Shown: positions 46,225-54,262 of the stretch, in pieces
Numbering within the stretch: position 1 is the first letter of the stretch
Layout: every line of letters starts with the position of its first letter
NCBI RefSeq assembly: GCF_001591605.1
Contig: NZ_BCVF01000003.1
Span: 109,329-173,328 of the forward strand
DNA: 64,000 nt
Direction: 5' to 3'
Source: Bacillus badius NBRC 15713
GTDB taxonomy: Bacteria; Bacillota; Bacilli; Bacillales; Domibacillaceae
The notes under the pieces: generated by a model
Databases searched by the model: none
What the model saw: only the letters and a program-made list of their open reading frames with translations
Told to the model about the DNA's origin: nothing
Made by a program: the position numbers and the translations under genes

Positions 46225-47043
46225 ATGGGATACCCAAATATTCCCGATATCAATCCTACTATTGATATCGATCGCGAAGAAGTCATTAATCTATTATTAG
46301 CTTCTATTGGTCTTGAAGAGTTGGGCTTGGCTCATTTAGTGAATGCTGAGGCAGAGAAGCTGCAGAGGGCTTTAGGAACGCTTGCTTTGCCGGGATCTAC
46401 TACACCAATTGGTGACCCCTTAGCTACGACCCTTGAAGATTTGCTTCGTGTAAACCGGGACGTGACAAAAATGCTCAAGTTTGCGATGCATAAAGAGTTT
46501 ATTTTGCTCGCAAAGCTTCAGGATGTCATTGAATTTGCCCAAGAATTTACACCGCCGACTCCACCGCCCCCTCCTTTGGCAGAATGTCTATGTGCGATAA
46601 CAGGAGAAAGAGGCCGAGGCCCGGGGATAAGTCCAGAAGCAGTGATTACCATTAACGGCCAACCAGGTCCTGCCGCAACAAATGTAACTTACACGATTGA
46701 ACTATGCGGCCAGTCATGCAATGTTAATGTTAACAATATTAACTTTAGCTTTGACCTTGCGAATCCAACTCCTCCTCCTAATGAAATCACGGTGAACTTT
46801 ACACAAGGGCGCGCCGAACGAATTGTTGCGTGTGATCCGGAAGCCAATACAGCGACGATCGTTGGAACGATCCGCCGAGGCGGAAGTATCTATAACTTCA
46901 CACTAATCATTTCAAACAATGGCAGCACTCTTACCTTTACGGCAACCAATCAGCAAGCACCTTTTGACGTATTTAGTGCTGTAATCACGCCTGGGCCAGG
47001 TGACGTAAATCCTTTAGTAACTATCGACCCTTGTAACGGATAA
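46225..47043 (+). CDS. Module protein C: helical module plus a second beta-rich tail
   Basis: A 272-residue paralogue of B. The module (residues 1-113) is nearly identical (MGYPNIPDINP, INLLLASIGLEELGLAHLVNAEAEKLQ, KFAMHKEFILLAKLQDVIEF), and the proline linker is longer (TPPTPPPPPL). The tail is different: CLCAITGERGRG, many Asn/Thr strands (VTYTIELCGQSCNVNVNNINFSF) and a final Cys (IDPCNG). So modules are conserved while tails have diverged or been exchanged. The ATG at 46225 matches gene B's start geometry (9 bases after AAGGAG); the ATG at 46216 overlaps the ribosome binding site. Confidence 0.8.
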   Translation: MGYPNIPDINPTIDIDREEVINLLLASIGLEELGLAHLVNAEAEKLQRALGTLALPGSTTPIGDPLATTLEDLLRVNRDVTKMLKFAMHKEFILLAKLQDVIEFAQEFTPPTPPPPPLAECLCAITGERGRGPGISPEAVITINGQPGPAATNVTYTIELCGQSCNVNVNNINFSFDLANPTPPPNEITVNFTQGRAERIVACDPEANTATIVGTIRRGGSIYNFTLIISNNGSTLTFTATNQQAPFDVFSAVITPGPGDVNPLVTIDPCNG

Positions 47044-47064
47044 AGCTGAAATAACTGCTTCACT

Positions 47065-47094
47065 GGCTGTCGAAACCATTTCGATGGCCTTTTC
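47065..47094 (+). terminator. Terminator after module protein C
   Basis: Stem GGC-TG-TCGAAA/TTTCGA-TG-GCC (47065-47089), then TTTTCTG. Confidence 0.7.
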
Positions 47095-47123
47095 TGCTGA
47101 AGCCGCCAGCTTGACCTCTCCAT

Positions 47124-47157
47124 AAAATAAAAACATCCCGCTTAGCTGTGCGGGATG
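47124..47157 (-). terminator. Terminator after the 47-residue small gene
   Basis: Stem CATCCCGC/GCGGGATG (47134-47141 with 47150-47157), followed on the minus strand by TTTTTATTTT. Confidence 0.85.
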
Positions 47158-47213
47158 CTGCTATATAGAAAGCTGTTAAAAAGAACCTTTTGATTAGCCG
47201 CTCAACGTCCGAT

Positions 47214-47357
47214 TTACTTTTTCCCGTTTTCTTCATCATAAGCAATCAGCACTATGTTTTCGCCACGTTGCTGGCGCAATTCCTTCTCAAGTGACTGCAC
47301 TTTTTGAAGATCTTGTTCATCCAGGTCGGCAACCGGAAAACGCTCGTATACGCTCAT
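47214..47357 (-). CDS. 47-residue soluble small protein
   Basis: A frame MSVYERFPVADLDEQ... ending AYDEENGKK, with GGAG 9 bases before the ATG and an intrinsic terminator 57 bases past the stop. It is charged, with a short helix (LQKVQSLEKELRQQ) and a strand (ENIVLIAYD). No family is recognised. Its own terminator and ribosome binding site suggest a real gene. Confidence 0.65.
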   Translation of the reverse strand: MSVYERFPVADLDEQDLQKVQSLEKELRQQRGENIVLIAYDEENGKK

Positions 47358-47479
47358 AGTCAGGGGCTCCTTTCATGTAACTGCCCTTTATTGTGCACGG
47401 TCCGGCAGAGAACTATACGCCTTCCGCTGCTTATTTGGTTTTGGCATAAAGGACAGCTAAATGGCTCCCTTCTCACTGA

Positions 47480-48577
47480 TTAGCGGACGGCCTCAAACAA
47501 CACAGCTGTGCCAACTCCGCCGCCGCTTCCCAAGGCGGCTAATACATAGCGAACTCCCGGCCTTCTTTGTGTCTCATAAAACAGCCTTGTAACCAGGATT
47601 GCCCCTGAAGCCGCGTACGGATGCCCGAGTGCGAGCGCCCCTCCGCGTACATTTAATTTATCGCCGGGAATGCAAAGCTCCCGGGCACAAGCAGCTATTT
47701 TCACGGCAAAGGCTTCATTGATTTCTATCAGGTCTACCTCATCGATTGAAAGCTGGCGGCGAGCCAGCAGTCTGCTGACCGCTGGAACCGGAGCAATAGC
47801 AGGATGATGCGGATGAACAGCAGCAGCCTCACTATCAACAAAACGAAGGATCGGTTCAAATTGATGGACCTGTGCGGTTCTCTCCTCCATAATAAGTACA
47901 GCACTGGCTCCATCATGGATGCCGCAGCTATTTACCGCCGTAACCGTCCCTTCCTCTGTTTGAAAGACTGCTTTCGCTCTTTTAGCAAGTCTCTCAATAT
48001 CCCGCTTCTTATGAAATTCTTCATCTGTCTCCAAGGAGCCGACAGGCACAATCTCCTGTTCATATAGGCCTTGTTCAAAGGCGGCCCAGCTTCGTTCATA
48101 GCTGACTCTTGTCCATTCATCCTGTTGTTCTCTCGAAACTGCATAATCTCGGGCTACATATTCGGCCGCAACCCCCATATCCGGATCCCCAATGCTGTCA
48201 GGAGCGAAACGGGCGCGGGCCGGATACGGGGAGGTGCTTGTACTTTCTGTTCCACCGGCTAAATAGACCTTCCCGGCACCACCCTTGATCAAACAGCAGG
48301 CCAGCCGGATCGCTTCAAGTCCTGCACTGCATTGGCGGTCAATGGTTAATCCAGGAACATGAAGCGGCAAGCCCGCCTCTAAAGCAGCCAGTCGGGCTAT
48401 ATTCCCTCCCGGACCGACGATATTTCCTAAAATCACGTCATCGATTTCAGATGCTACTCGTTCTCCAAGATGACGGAGTACAGGAGCAGCAAGCTCATGA
48501 GGGGGCCGTTTGTTAAATATCCCATTCTTCTTTCCAACCGGCGTCCGCTTGGCTTGAACAATTACTGCATTATACAT
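47480..48577 (-). CDS. yhfS: Thiolase-family protein (YhfS-like)
   Basis: A 365-residue thiolase fold protein. The nucleophile Cys is present in DRQCSAGLEA (about residue 83). The NEAFA motif and the GGALALGHP His are present too. The second catalytic Cys is not: the usual C-x-GGG-x-G reads GSGGGVG near the C-terminus. Thiolases normally need both, so Claisen chemistry may be altered. It overlaps yhfT by 8 bases. In B. subtilis yhfS-yhfT-yhfU form a biotin-regulated set, as here. The natural substrate is unknown. Confidence 0.88.
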   Translation of the reverse strand: MYNAVIVQAKRTPVGKKNGIFNKRPPHELAAPVLRHLGERVASEIDDVILGNIVGPGGNIARLAALEAGLPLHVPGLTIDRQCSAGLEAIRLACCLIKGGAGKVYLAGGTESTSTSPYPARARFAPDSIGDPDMGVAAEYVARDYAVSREQQDEWTRVSYERSWAAFEQGLYEQEIVPVGSLETDEEFHKKRDIERLAKRAKAVFQTEEGTVTAVNSCGIHDGASAVLIMEERTAQVHQFEPILRFVDSEAAAVHPHHPAIAPVPAVSRLLARRQLSIDEVDLIEINEAFAVKIAACARELCIPGDKLNVRGGALALGHPYAASGAILVTRLFYETQRRPGVRYVLAALGSGGGVGTAVLFEAVR

Positions 48578-50033
48578 GGGAATCTTCCTTTTTTTCGAGC
48601 TCTTCCCTTAATTGGGCTCTTGCAATCTTTCCCCCGGCTGTCATCGGCAGCTCCTCTTGAAAAAACCATTTACGCGGAACTTTATAAGAAGCTACTCTCT
48701 CTCTGCACAACTGCCTCAACTCCTGCTTCGCAGCGCTCCCTTTAATAACGGCAGCAATGACTTCTCCCCAATAAGGGTCTTTCATCCCTATCACCACAGC
48801 TGCTTCAACTTTAGGGTGCAGCGACAGGACAGCTTCCACTTCCTCCGGAAAAACATTGATGCCCCCATATAAAATCATATTTTTCTCCCGTCCTTTGATG
48901 TAAAGAAACCCCTCATTATCTAAATAACCAATGTCATCGACGGTGCTCCAGCCCTGGCCGTCCTGCAAAGGCTGGATTCCTCTGGCTGTTAGATAGCCGG
49001 TACACACTAATTCGCTTTTGACATATATTTTCCCGCTCTCATACGGAGCCGCGACTTCCCCATTTTCCCTTCGAACTTGAATGGCAACACCTGAACAAGG
49101 CCTGCCAACTGAATCAGGCTTTTCCCCATTTTCATTGTTGGACAAAAACGTGACAAAGCTTAGCTCCCCCGCCCCGTAGAACTCGAACATTTTCAAGCGC
49201 GGGAACTGCATGCGTATTCGTCTTTTTGAATCTTTTTCCCATTTAGCGCCGGAGGAAATAACGGTGAACGGTTTCTCCACGATTGTGTTCGTTCTTAAAA
49301 GGGCTTCAATCATTGTTGGAACAAGATAAACAACTGTCACCGTCTCCTTCTTCATTACATGCAGAACAGCGGCAGGAGAAAATTTCTCCAATAAATGTAC
49401 AGTGCCACCCAAAAATAATGTACTGACTGCCCCGTAAAGAAAATGAGAGTGAATCAGCGCTCCAGGCACAAGCACATATTCATGTTCATTCAGGGAAAAA
49501 TCATGCCTGCTGCAGGCAAAGCTGGCTAGCCAAGACTGCTGGGAACGGATAAATGCCTTTGGTTCCCCGGTAGACCCGGATGTAAATCCCATATAAAACG
49601 GCAAATCCTCCTGCGCCTCTTCCACCGGATCAGCTGGAAGGAGCTGCATTTCTTCTGAGGCTTTCTCCCACGAGAAAACATCTGTCTTCGAGAGGAAATG
49701 GCGATCAGCCAGATTGTCTGCCATCACAATAATAGCTGGAGAACAAATGCGAAGGCGTTTATCCAATTCATCGCGGCTCCACTTCGGATGCAATGGAACG
49801 GCAGTCCAGCCCGCGGCAGCTGCCCCGGTAAACAACTGCAAAAAAGGCAGGCCATTTTCCATAAAAATGCCTACTGTCTTATTTTGTTTTCTTTTAGAAT
49901 GAAACCAGCCGGCCGTCTGCAAAACGAGCCGGTGCCACTGGCGCCATGTCACTTCCCGATCCGCTGTTTTGACTGCCAGCTGTTCAGGACGGCGGGCAGC
50001 GTGCTCGGCATATATAGAAGTCATCGAAGCCAT
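48570..50033 (-). CDS. yhfT: AMP-forming acyl-CoA ligase (YhfT-like)
   Basis: A 487-residue adenylate-forming enzyme. The P-loop FTSGSTGEPKAF (about residue 153), FEFYGAGE, TVDDIGYLDNEGFLYIKGREKNMI and the C-terminal GGKIAR Lys motif are intact. The carboxylate substrate is unknown. Operon context with the biotin transporter suggests a part in making or salvaging a biotin precursor such as a pimeloyl thioester. The ATG at 50033 follows GGGAG by 7 bases and is preferred to 50039. Confidence 0.9.
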   Translation of the reverse strand: MASMTSIYAEHAARRPEQLAVKTADREVTWRQWHRLVLQTAGWFHSKRKQNKTVGIFMENGLPFLQLFTGAAAAGWTAVPLHPKWSRDELDKRLRICSPAIIVMADNLADRHFLSKTDVFSWEKASEEMQLLPADPVEEAQEDLPFYMGFTSGSTGEPKAFIRSQQSWLASFACSRHDFSLNEHEYVLVPGALIHSHFLYGAVSTLFLGGTVHLLEKFSPAAVLHVMKKETVTVVYLVPTMIEALLRTNTIVEKPFTVISSGAKWEKDSKRRIRMQFPRLKMFEFYGAGELSFVTFLSNNENGEKPDSVGRPCSGVAIQVRRENGEVAAPYESGKIYVKSELVCTGYLTARGIQPLQDGQGWSTVDDIGYLDNEGFLYIKGREKNMILYGGINVFPEEVEAVLSLHPKVEAAVVIGMKDPYWGEVIAAVIKGSAAKQELRQLCRERVASYKVPRKWFFQEELPMTAGGKIARAQLREELEKKEDSHV

Positions 50034-50077
50034 GATCATTCTCCCTTTCTTAATCAGAAAGCCCCTGCTTCCAAGAG

Positions 50078-50632
50078 TTATCCTGCTTTCGCAAACTGCC
50101 TGGCGATCACCGCCGACTTCCTCAACTTAAACACTAGGTAGGAAGCGACTGCAGCTTTAAGCAAATCTCCTGGAATATAAACGAGGCTGATTTTGACCGT
50201 ATGAATAAGCGGCAAGTCCATCACCAGCGCTTGGACCGGCACACCGAACAAATAAAGAGTAAATACCCCGGCAGTTAAATTAACGAGCAATATTTTTTTG
50301 AATGTTACGACTTGAAAACGTGAAAGCAAAAAGCCCAGCAAAGCAGCAACAATTGGATAACTAAACAAATAACCGGCGCTTGGACCAACAAATACGCCGA
50401 TGCCTCCCCGTCCGCCGGATAAAAGCGGCAGTCCCGCAGCTACAAGCAATAAGAACGTTACCTGGCTCATAAAACCAAGCCGGGCCCCCAGCACTCCTCC
50501 TGCAAGAATCACTCCCAATGTTTGCAGCACGATCGGCACCGGAGTAAATGACAGCATAATCGGCGGCACCAGCCCTAATACAGCCATAACAGCCGCAAAG
50601 AGGGCCACGTACGTAATATCTTTTGCTTTCAT
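50078..50632 (-). CDS. bioY: Biotin transporter BioY
   Basis: A 184-residue S-component of an ECF transporter, with about six membrane helices. The BioY motifs are visible: FTPVPIVLQTLGVILAG (near residues 30-46), GGRGGIGVFVGPSAGYLF and the later YIPGDLLKA. It binds biotin and works with a shared EcfAAT module encoded elsewhere, or alone. The ATG at 50632 has GGAGG 7 bases upstream. First gene of bioY-yhfT-yhfS; a BirA-type operator overlaps its promoter. Confidence 0.93.
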   Translation of the reverse strand: MKAKDITYVALFAAVMAVLGLVPPIMLSFTPVPIVLQTLGVILAGGVLGARLGFMSQVTFLLLVAAGLPLLSGGRGGIGVFVGPSAGYLFSYPIVAALLGFLLSRFQVVTFKKILLVNLTAGVFTLYLFGVPVQALVMDLPLIHTVKISLVYIPGDLLKAAVASYLVFKLRKSAVIARQFAKAG

Positions 50633-50703
50633 TTCCATTCCTCCCCATTCTACTTATGTAATCATCAGAAAACACTGTCAGTTTATTAGATAAATAGTTA
50701 TTT

Positions 50704-50731
50704 TGTCAACTATACTTTAAACAGGTTGACA
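50704..50731. promoter_or_regulatory. BirA-type biotin operator
   Basis: Perfect inverted repeat TGTCAAC, 14 bases, GTTGACA, resembling the Bacillus BirA box (TTGTTAAC-N14/15-GTTAACAA). It covers the spacer and -10 of the bioY promoter, so holo-BirA bound to biotinyl-AMP would repress. Confidence 0.85.
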
Positions 50732-50737
50732 TTTCAA
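50709..50737 (-). promoter_or_regulatory. Sigma-A promoter of bioY-yhfT-yhfS
   Basis: Minus-strand TTGAAA, 17 bases, TATAGT, overlapping the BirA operator. Confidence 0.8.
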
Positions 50738-50763
50738 TCCGGCTAGACTATCTAGTCAAAAGC

Positions 50764-50792
50764 AAAAAAGCTTCGTTATACGAAGCTTTTTT
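50764..50792. terminator. Orphan bidirectional terminator between divergent genes
   Basis: AAAAAAGCTTCGT/ACGAAGCTTTTTT perfect hairpin with T runs both ways lies between bioY (minus) and the MFS gene (plus). No gene ends here, so it may be an attenuator in the MFS leader or end a small RNA. A partial palindrome CTAGACTATCTAG lies just before it (50743-50755). Confidence 0.7.
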
Positions 50793-50900
50793 AATGTAAA
50801 TAAACTAAAATTGTGTTAACCTTAGATACTCCTAAGAAGAACGTGTGATAGAGCATATCAGGGGCAATGAATGGATACTGTCCACTAATAAGGAAAGAGA

Positions 50901-52139
50901 GTGAAAAGAAAGCAGGTTGATAAAATGGCACAAAAAAGTGCACGACAATTCCCCCTCTTTATTTTGATGGCCAATATGTTTATTGTGATGACAGGGATCG
51001 GTCTTGTCATTCCGATCATGCCAACGATTATTCAAGACTTTGGTGCCGGCGGAAAAACCTTTGGCCTATTAATAGCTACATTTGCTTTTGCACAATTTAT
51101 CGTCTCTCCGATTGCCGGGGACCTGTCCGACCGGCTCGGGCGCAAAAAAGCGATTGTATTTGGATTGATCCTTTTTTCTTTCTCCCAATTTTTATTCGCT
51201 TTTTCCCAGCAGCTCGGCCTGCTTTACCTATCGCGCGTGTTCGGAGGCATCGGAGCCGCTTTTATGATCCCTTCCATGATGGCGTTTGTCGCCGATATTA
51301 CCACTGTGGATACCCGCGCCAAAGGGATGGGCTGGCTTGGCGCCTCCATGTCGTTCGGTTTTGTTGTCGGCCCGGGAATCGGCGGCTTTCTTTCAGCGCT
51401 TGGCTTGCGTGCGCCTTTTTTTATTGCCGGAGCTGCCGCAGCTTTGGCGGCCGCTTTATCCATTCTGTTTTTGAAAGAACCGGCACGTACCGGCGCACCG
51501 ACCCAATCAAAAAAGCGCGAGCCATTGTTTAAACAGCTCGCCCTTTCGGCCAAAAAACCGTACTTTATTCTTTTAGTGATGATGTTCACGCTTTCATTTG
51601 GCCTTGCTAATTATCAGTCAACCATCAGCTTATACACGAATATAAAGTTTGGGTTTAGTCCATCTGATATTTCCATGCTGATGGTGGTCGGCGGCCTAAT
51701 CGGCGTTATCGTGCAAGCCTTTGTGCTAGACTGGGCATTGCGGACCTTCGGAGAAATACGGGTCATGAATACGATGCTAATTGTCGCGGCAGCAGCGATG
51801 GTTGCCCTGCTTTTTGCCAAAGGGTTTGCTTCAGTCCTTATTGTATCGGCTTTTTTCTTTACAGCTGCTTCCTTGCTGCGTCCCACCATCAACACAACCG
51901 TGTCGAAAATGGCTGGAAGTGAACAAGGGTTTGCCGCCGGGATGAACAATGCCTATATGAGCATTGGCAACATGGTCGGTCCGGCACTGGCAGGTGCTTT
52001 ATTTGATATGAATATGGCCCTTCCTTATATCTTCGGAACCATTATTATTTTGATTACGCTGCTGATCTGTATCAAATGGTCACGGAGCCTGAAGAAAAAA
52101 CGCAGCTCCTCTTCTGCCTCCCGCTCTACCATCAGATAA
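50901..52139 (+). CDS. MFS multidrug efflux transporter
   Basis: A 412-residue (or 404) drug:H+ antiporter with twelve predicted membrane helices. The N-terminal half has the DHA1 motifs: GIGLVIPIMPTIIQDFG in helix 1, GDLSDRLGRKK between helices 2 and 3, and GFVVGPGIGGFLS (antiporter motif C) in helix 5. It resembles NorA/Bmr-type pumps. Substrates cannot be told. The start is GTG at 50901 (AAGGA 6 bases away) or ATG at 50925 (weaker CAGG 8 bases away). The upstream orphan terminator suggests a regulated leader. Confidence 0.88.
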   Translation: MKRKQVDKMAQKSARQFPLFILMANMFIVMTGIGLVIPIMPTIIQDFGAGGKTFGLLIATFAFAQFIVSPIAGDLSDRLGRKKAIVFGLILFSFSQFLFAFSQQLGLLYLSRVFGGIGAAFMIPSMMAFVADITTVDTRAKGMGWLGASMSFGFVVGPGIGGFLSALGLRAPFFIAGAAAALAAALSILFLKEPARTGAPTQSKKREPLFKQLALSAKKPYFILLVMMFTLSFGLANYQSTISLYTNIKFGFSPSDISMLMVVGGLIGVIVQAFVLDWALRTFGEIRVMNTMLIVAAAAMVALLFAKGFASVLIVSAFFFTAASLLRPTINTTVSKMAGSEQGFAAGMNNAYMSIGNMVGPALAGALFDMNMALPYIFGTIIILITLLICIKWSRSLKKKRSSSSASRSTIR

Positions 52140-52141
52140 AA

Positions 52142-52190
52142 AACACGAGGCCATTCCAAAGTGTCTGACACTTATGGAGTGGCCTCGCTT
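52142..52190. terminator. Terminator between MFS gene and sensor kinase
   Basis: Stem CGAGGCCA/TGGCCTCG with AGTGT/ACACT inside (52146-52187); T-rich tail is strongest on the minus strand (TGTTTTTTATC). It overlaps the kinase stop codon. Confidence 0.8.
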
Positions 52191-54262
52191 TGATTTTCTC
52201 CAGCCATCGCAAATCGGATAAAAAAGGTGGTGCCTTGCTCGCTTGTTTTCAAGTCAATCACAGCATGATGCCTTTCAGCCACGCTATAGCAAATAGCAAG
52301 CCCGAGACCTGTTCCGGTATCTTTCGTAGTAAAAAATGGTGTGCCGATAGTTTCAAGAAATTCCGGTTTAATTCCATCCCCTTCATCCTTTACTTCCAGC
52401 ACGACCGCACCTTTTTCTGTGTATGTTTTTAATGTCAGCTTGCCGCCCGAACTCATCGCTTCAAGGCCGTTCAGTGATAAATTTAAAATGAGCTGGCTAA
52501 TTTCTTTTTCATCTAAATACAGCTCTGGACATTCATCCAGCTGCAAGGAAACGAACTTGTCGTTCATCAGCGCCTCCGCTTGTATTAACGGGTACAGCCC
52601 TTCAATGACCGGGTTAAGATACTGCCTTTTTTTGTCACTTACTTTATTTTTTGCCAGGTTAAGAAATTCTGTGATAATGGAATTGGCCCTATCCAGCTCG
52701 CCGAGCATTAAATCGACATATTTAATCATCAGATGCTCCGGATCGCTTTTCGACAGCTCCAAAAATCCTCTAACAGTCGTCATCGGATTTCTAATTTCAT
52801 GAGCGATGCCGGCTGCCATTTCTCCGACTAAATACAAACGATCAAGCCGGGCAACCTCGCTCTCAAGCCTTACCCGTTCAGTGATATCCGTAATGGCGCT
52901 CAAGATGCATTTTTCTCCTTGAATATCAAGGATTTCTGTCGATAATAACCCGTGCCTGATAACACCTGATTTCGTTTCATATTGAATTTCTGCATTACGA
53001 ACGCATTCTTCTTCCAAATGGTCACTGCCGGCAAGCTTTAAAACGGGAGCCGTCTGGTTCACTACCTCTTCATATGTATAGCCCGTATGATTCAGCCAGC
53101 TCGCATTAACATCAATATACTTCCCTTCCTTCAACGTTCGAAGCTCAATTAAACATGGGCTGGACTGAAAAATTTTGTAGAAGTGCTCTCTTGATAGCCG
53201 GAGAGCTTCCGCCATTTTTTTGCGCTCTTCAATTTCTTTTCTCAGCTTTTCATTCGCATGAGACAGCTCCTGCGTTCTTTCTTCGACTAGCTTTTCGAGA
53301 AGATCATATTGCCGCTTCCGCTCGTTTTCCATCTTTTTGCGCTCTTCAATATTGCGGATGGAACAAACAAAAAGATAGTCCTCCTCCACTTGAGCCTCAC
53401 CAATCTGAATTTCAACCGGTATCTCCCGCCCATCTTTATTTCTTACAATGGCTTCAAATAATTGGCCGGTCATTTCTTTGACATAATCCATCAATGATGG
53501 CGAGAAGCCCGGCATAAGATGAAACATCGGCTTTCCAAGAAGATCATCTTCTGAGTAGCCGAACATGCGTGTCATTGCAGGGTTTACCGATAAAATGCAG
53601 CCTTGTTCATCAAATGTAACAATCGTATCGAGCAGCGTCTCGCCAATGACTCTCGCTAATTCTTCATTCTTTCGCAGATGGAACCTGGTACGCTTTAGCT
53701 TTTCATTCACTTCTTTCAATTCATGTTGACGCCGCAATTCGCTTTGCTGCTTCATTTTATTATGGTTTTGATAAATCTTTACGAATTGCTGGACTTTGAG
53801 CTTCAATGTTTCCGGATGAAACGGCTTAAATATATAGTCGACTGCACCGAGGTTGTATCCTTGAAGGACATTTTCCATCGTTTGATTGATGGCTGTGATG
53901 AAAATAATAGGGATGTGCTTGGACCGCTCTCTGGACTTAATCAGATTTGCAGTCTCAAATCCATTTAACCCCGGCATTTGCACATCAAGTAAAATCACCG
54001 CGAAGTCCTGTTTCAACACATGCTTTAACGCTTCTTCACCAGAGCCTGCACATACAAGGTGATAGTCTGGAGAAGCAAGCACAGCTTTCAAGGCCAATAA
54101 ATTCTCCGGGTGGTCATCGACCATTAAAATGTTGACTTTTTGGTGGGGGATTTCCTCTTCACTTTCCTGCTCTGCTGTATGGCTGTTTGCCGGCATCACG
54201 TCAGTAAATAAAGAGCTACTGGATCTTTCTATATAGTCTTTCAAACGGATCCACTTCCTCAT
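52172..54262 (-). CDS. Cytoplasmic sensor kinase: REC-PAS-PAS-HisKA-HATPase
   Basis: A protein of up to 696 residues without membrane spans. The N-terminal receiver (about 42-165) has DD, the phospho-Asp in VILLDVQMPGLNG and a Lys in FKPF. Two PAS domains (about 205-320 and 365-480) and a short coiled coil follow. The HisKA block is MAAGIAHEIRNPMTTVRGFL, then HATPase motifs (NLSLNGLEAM, DEGDGI, GTGLGLAI). The kinase core is of the type found in Bacillus sporulation kinases. The exact start is uncertain: the ATG at 54262 lacks a binding site, while a TTG at 54244 follows GAGG. It overlaps cheR. Confidence 0.88.
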   Translation of the reverse strand: MRKWIRLKDYIERSSSSLFTDVMPANSHTAEQESEEEIPHQKVNILMVDDHPENLLALKAVLASPDYHLVCAGSGEEALKHVLKQDFAVILLDVQMPGLNGFETANLIKSRERSKHIPIIFITAINQTMENVLQGYNLGAVDYIFKPFHPETLKLKVQQFVKIYQNHNKMKQQSELRRQHELKEVNEKLKRTRFHLRKNEELARVIGETLLDTIVTFDEQGCILSVNPAMTRMFGYSEDDLLGKPMFHLMPGFSPSLMDYVKEMTGQLFEAIVRNKDGREIPVEIQIGEAQVEEDYLFVCSIRNIEERKKMENERKRQYDLLEKLVEERTQELSHANEKLRKEIEERKKMAEALRLSREHFYKIFQSSPCLIELRTLKEGKYIDVNASWLNHTGYTYEEVVNQTAPVLKLAGSDHLEEECVRNAEIQYETKSGVIRHGLLSTEILDIQGEKCILSAITDITERVRLESEVARLDRLYLVGEMAAGIAHEIRNPMTTVRGFLELSKSDPEHLMIKYVDLMLGELDRANSIITEFLNLAKNKVSDKKRQYLNPVIEGLYPLIQAEALMNDKFVSLQLDECPELYLDEKEISQLILNLSLNGLEAMSSGGKLTLKTYTEKGAVVLEVKDEGDGIKPEFLETIGTPFFTTKDTGTGLGLAICYSVAERHHAVIDLKTSEQGTTFFIRFAMAGENQSEATP

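Noticed and set aside
44186..47043. Idea that the shared helical module is a ferritin-like di-iron domain
   Set aside because: The helices contain EE and H residues but no paired ExxH motifs at ferritin spacing.
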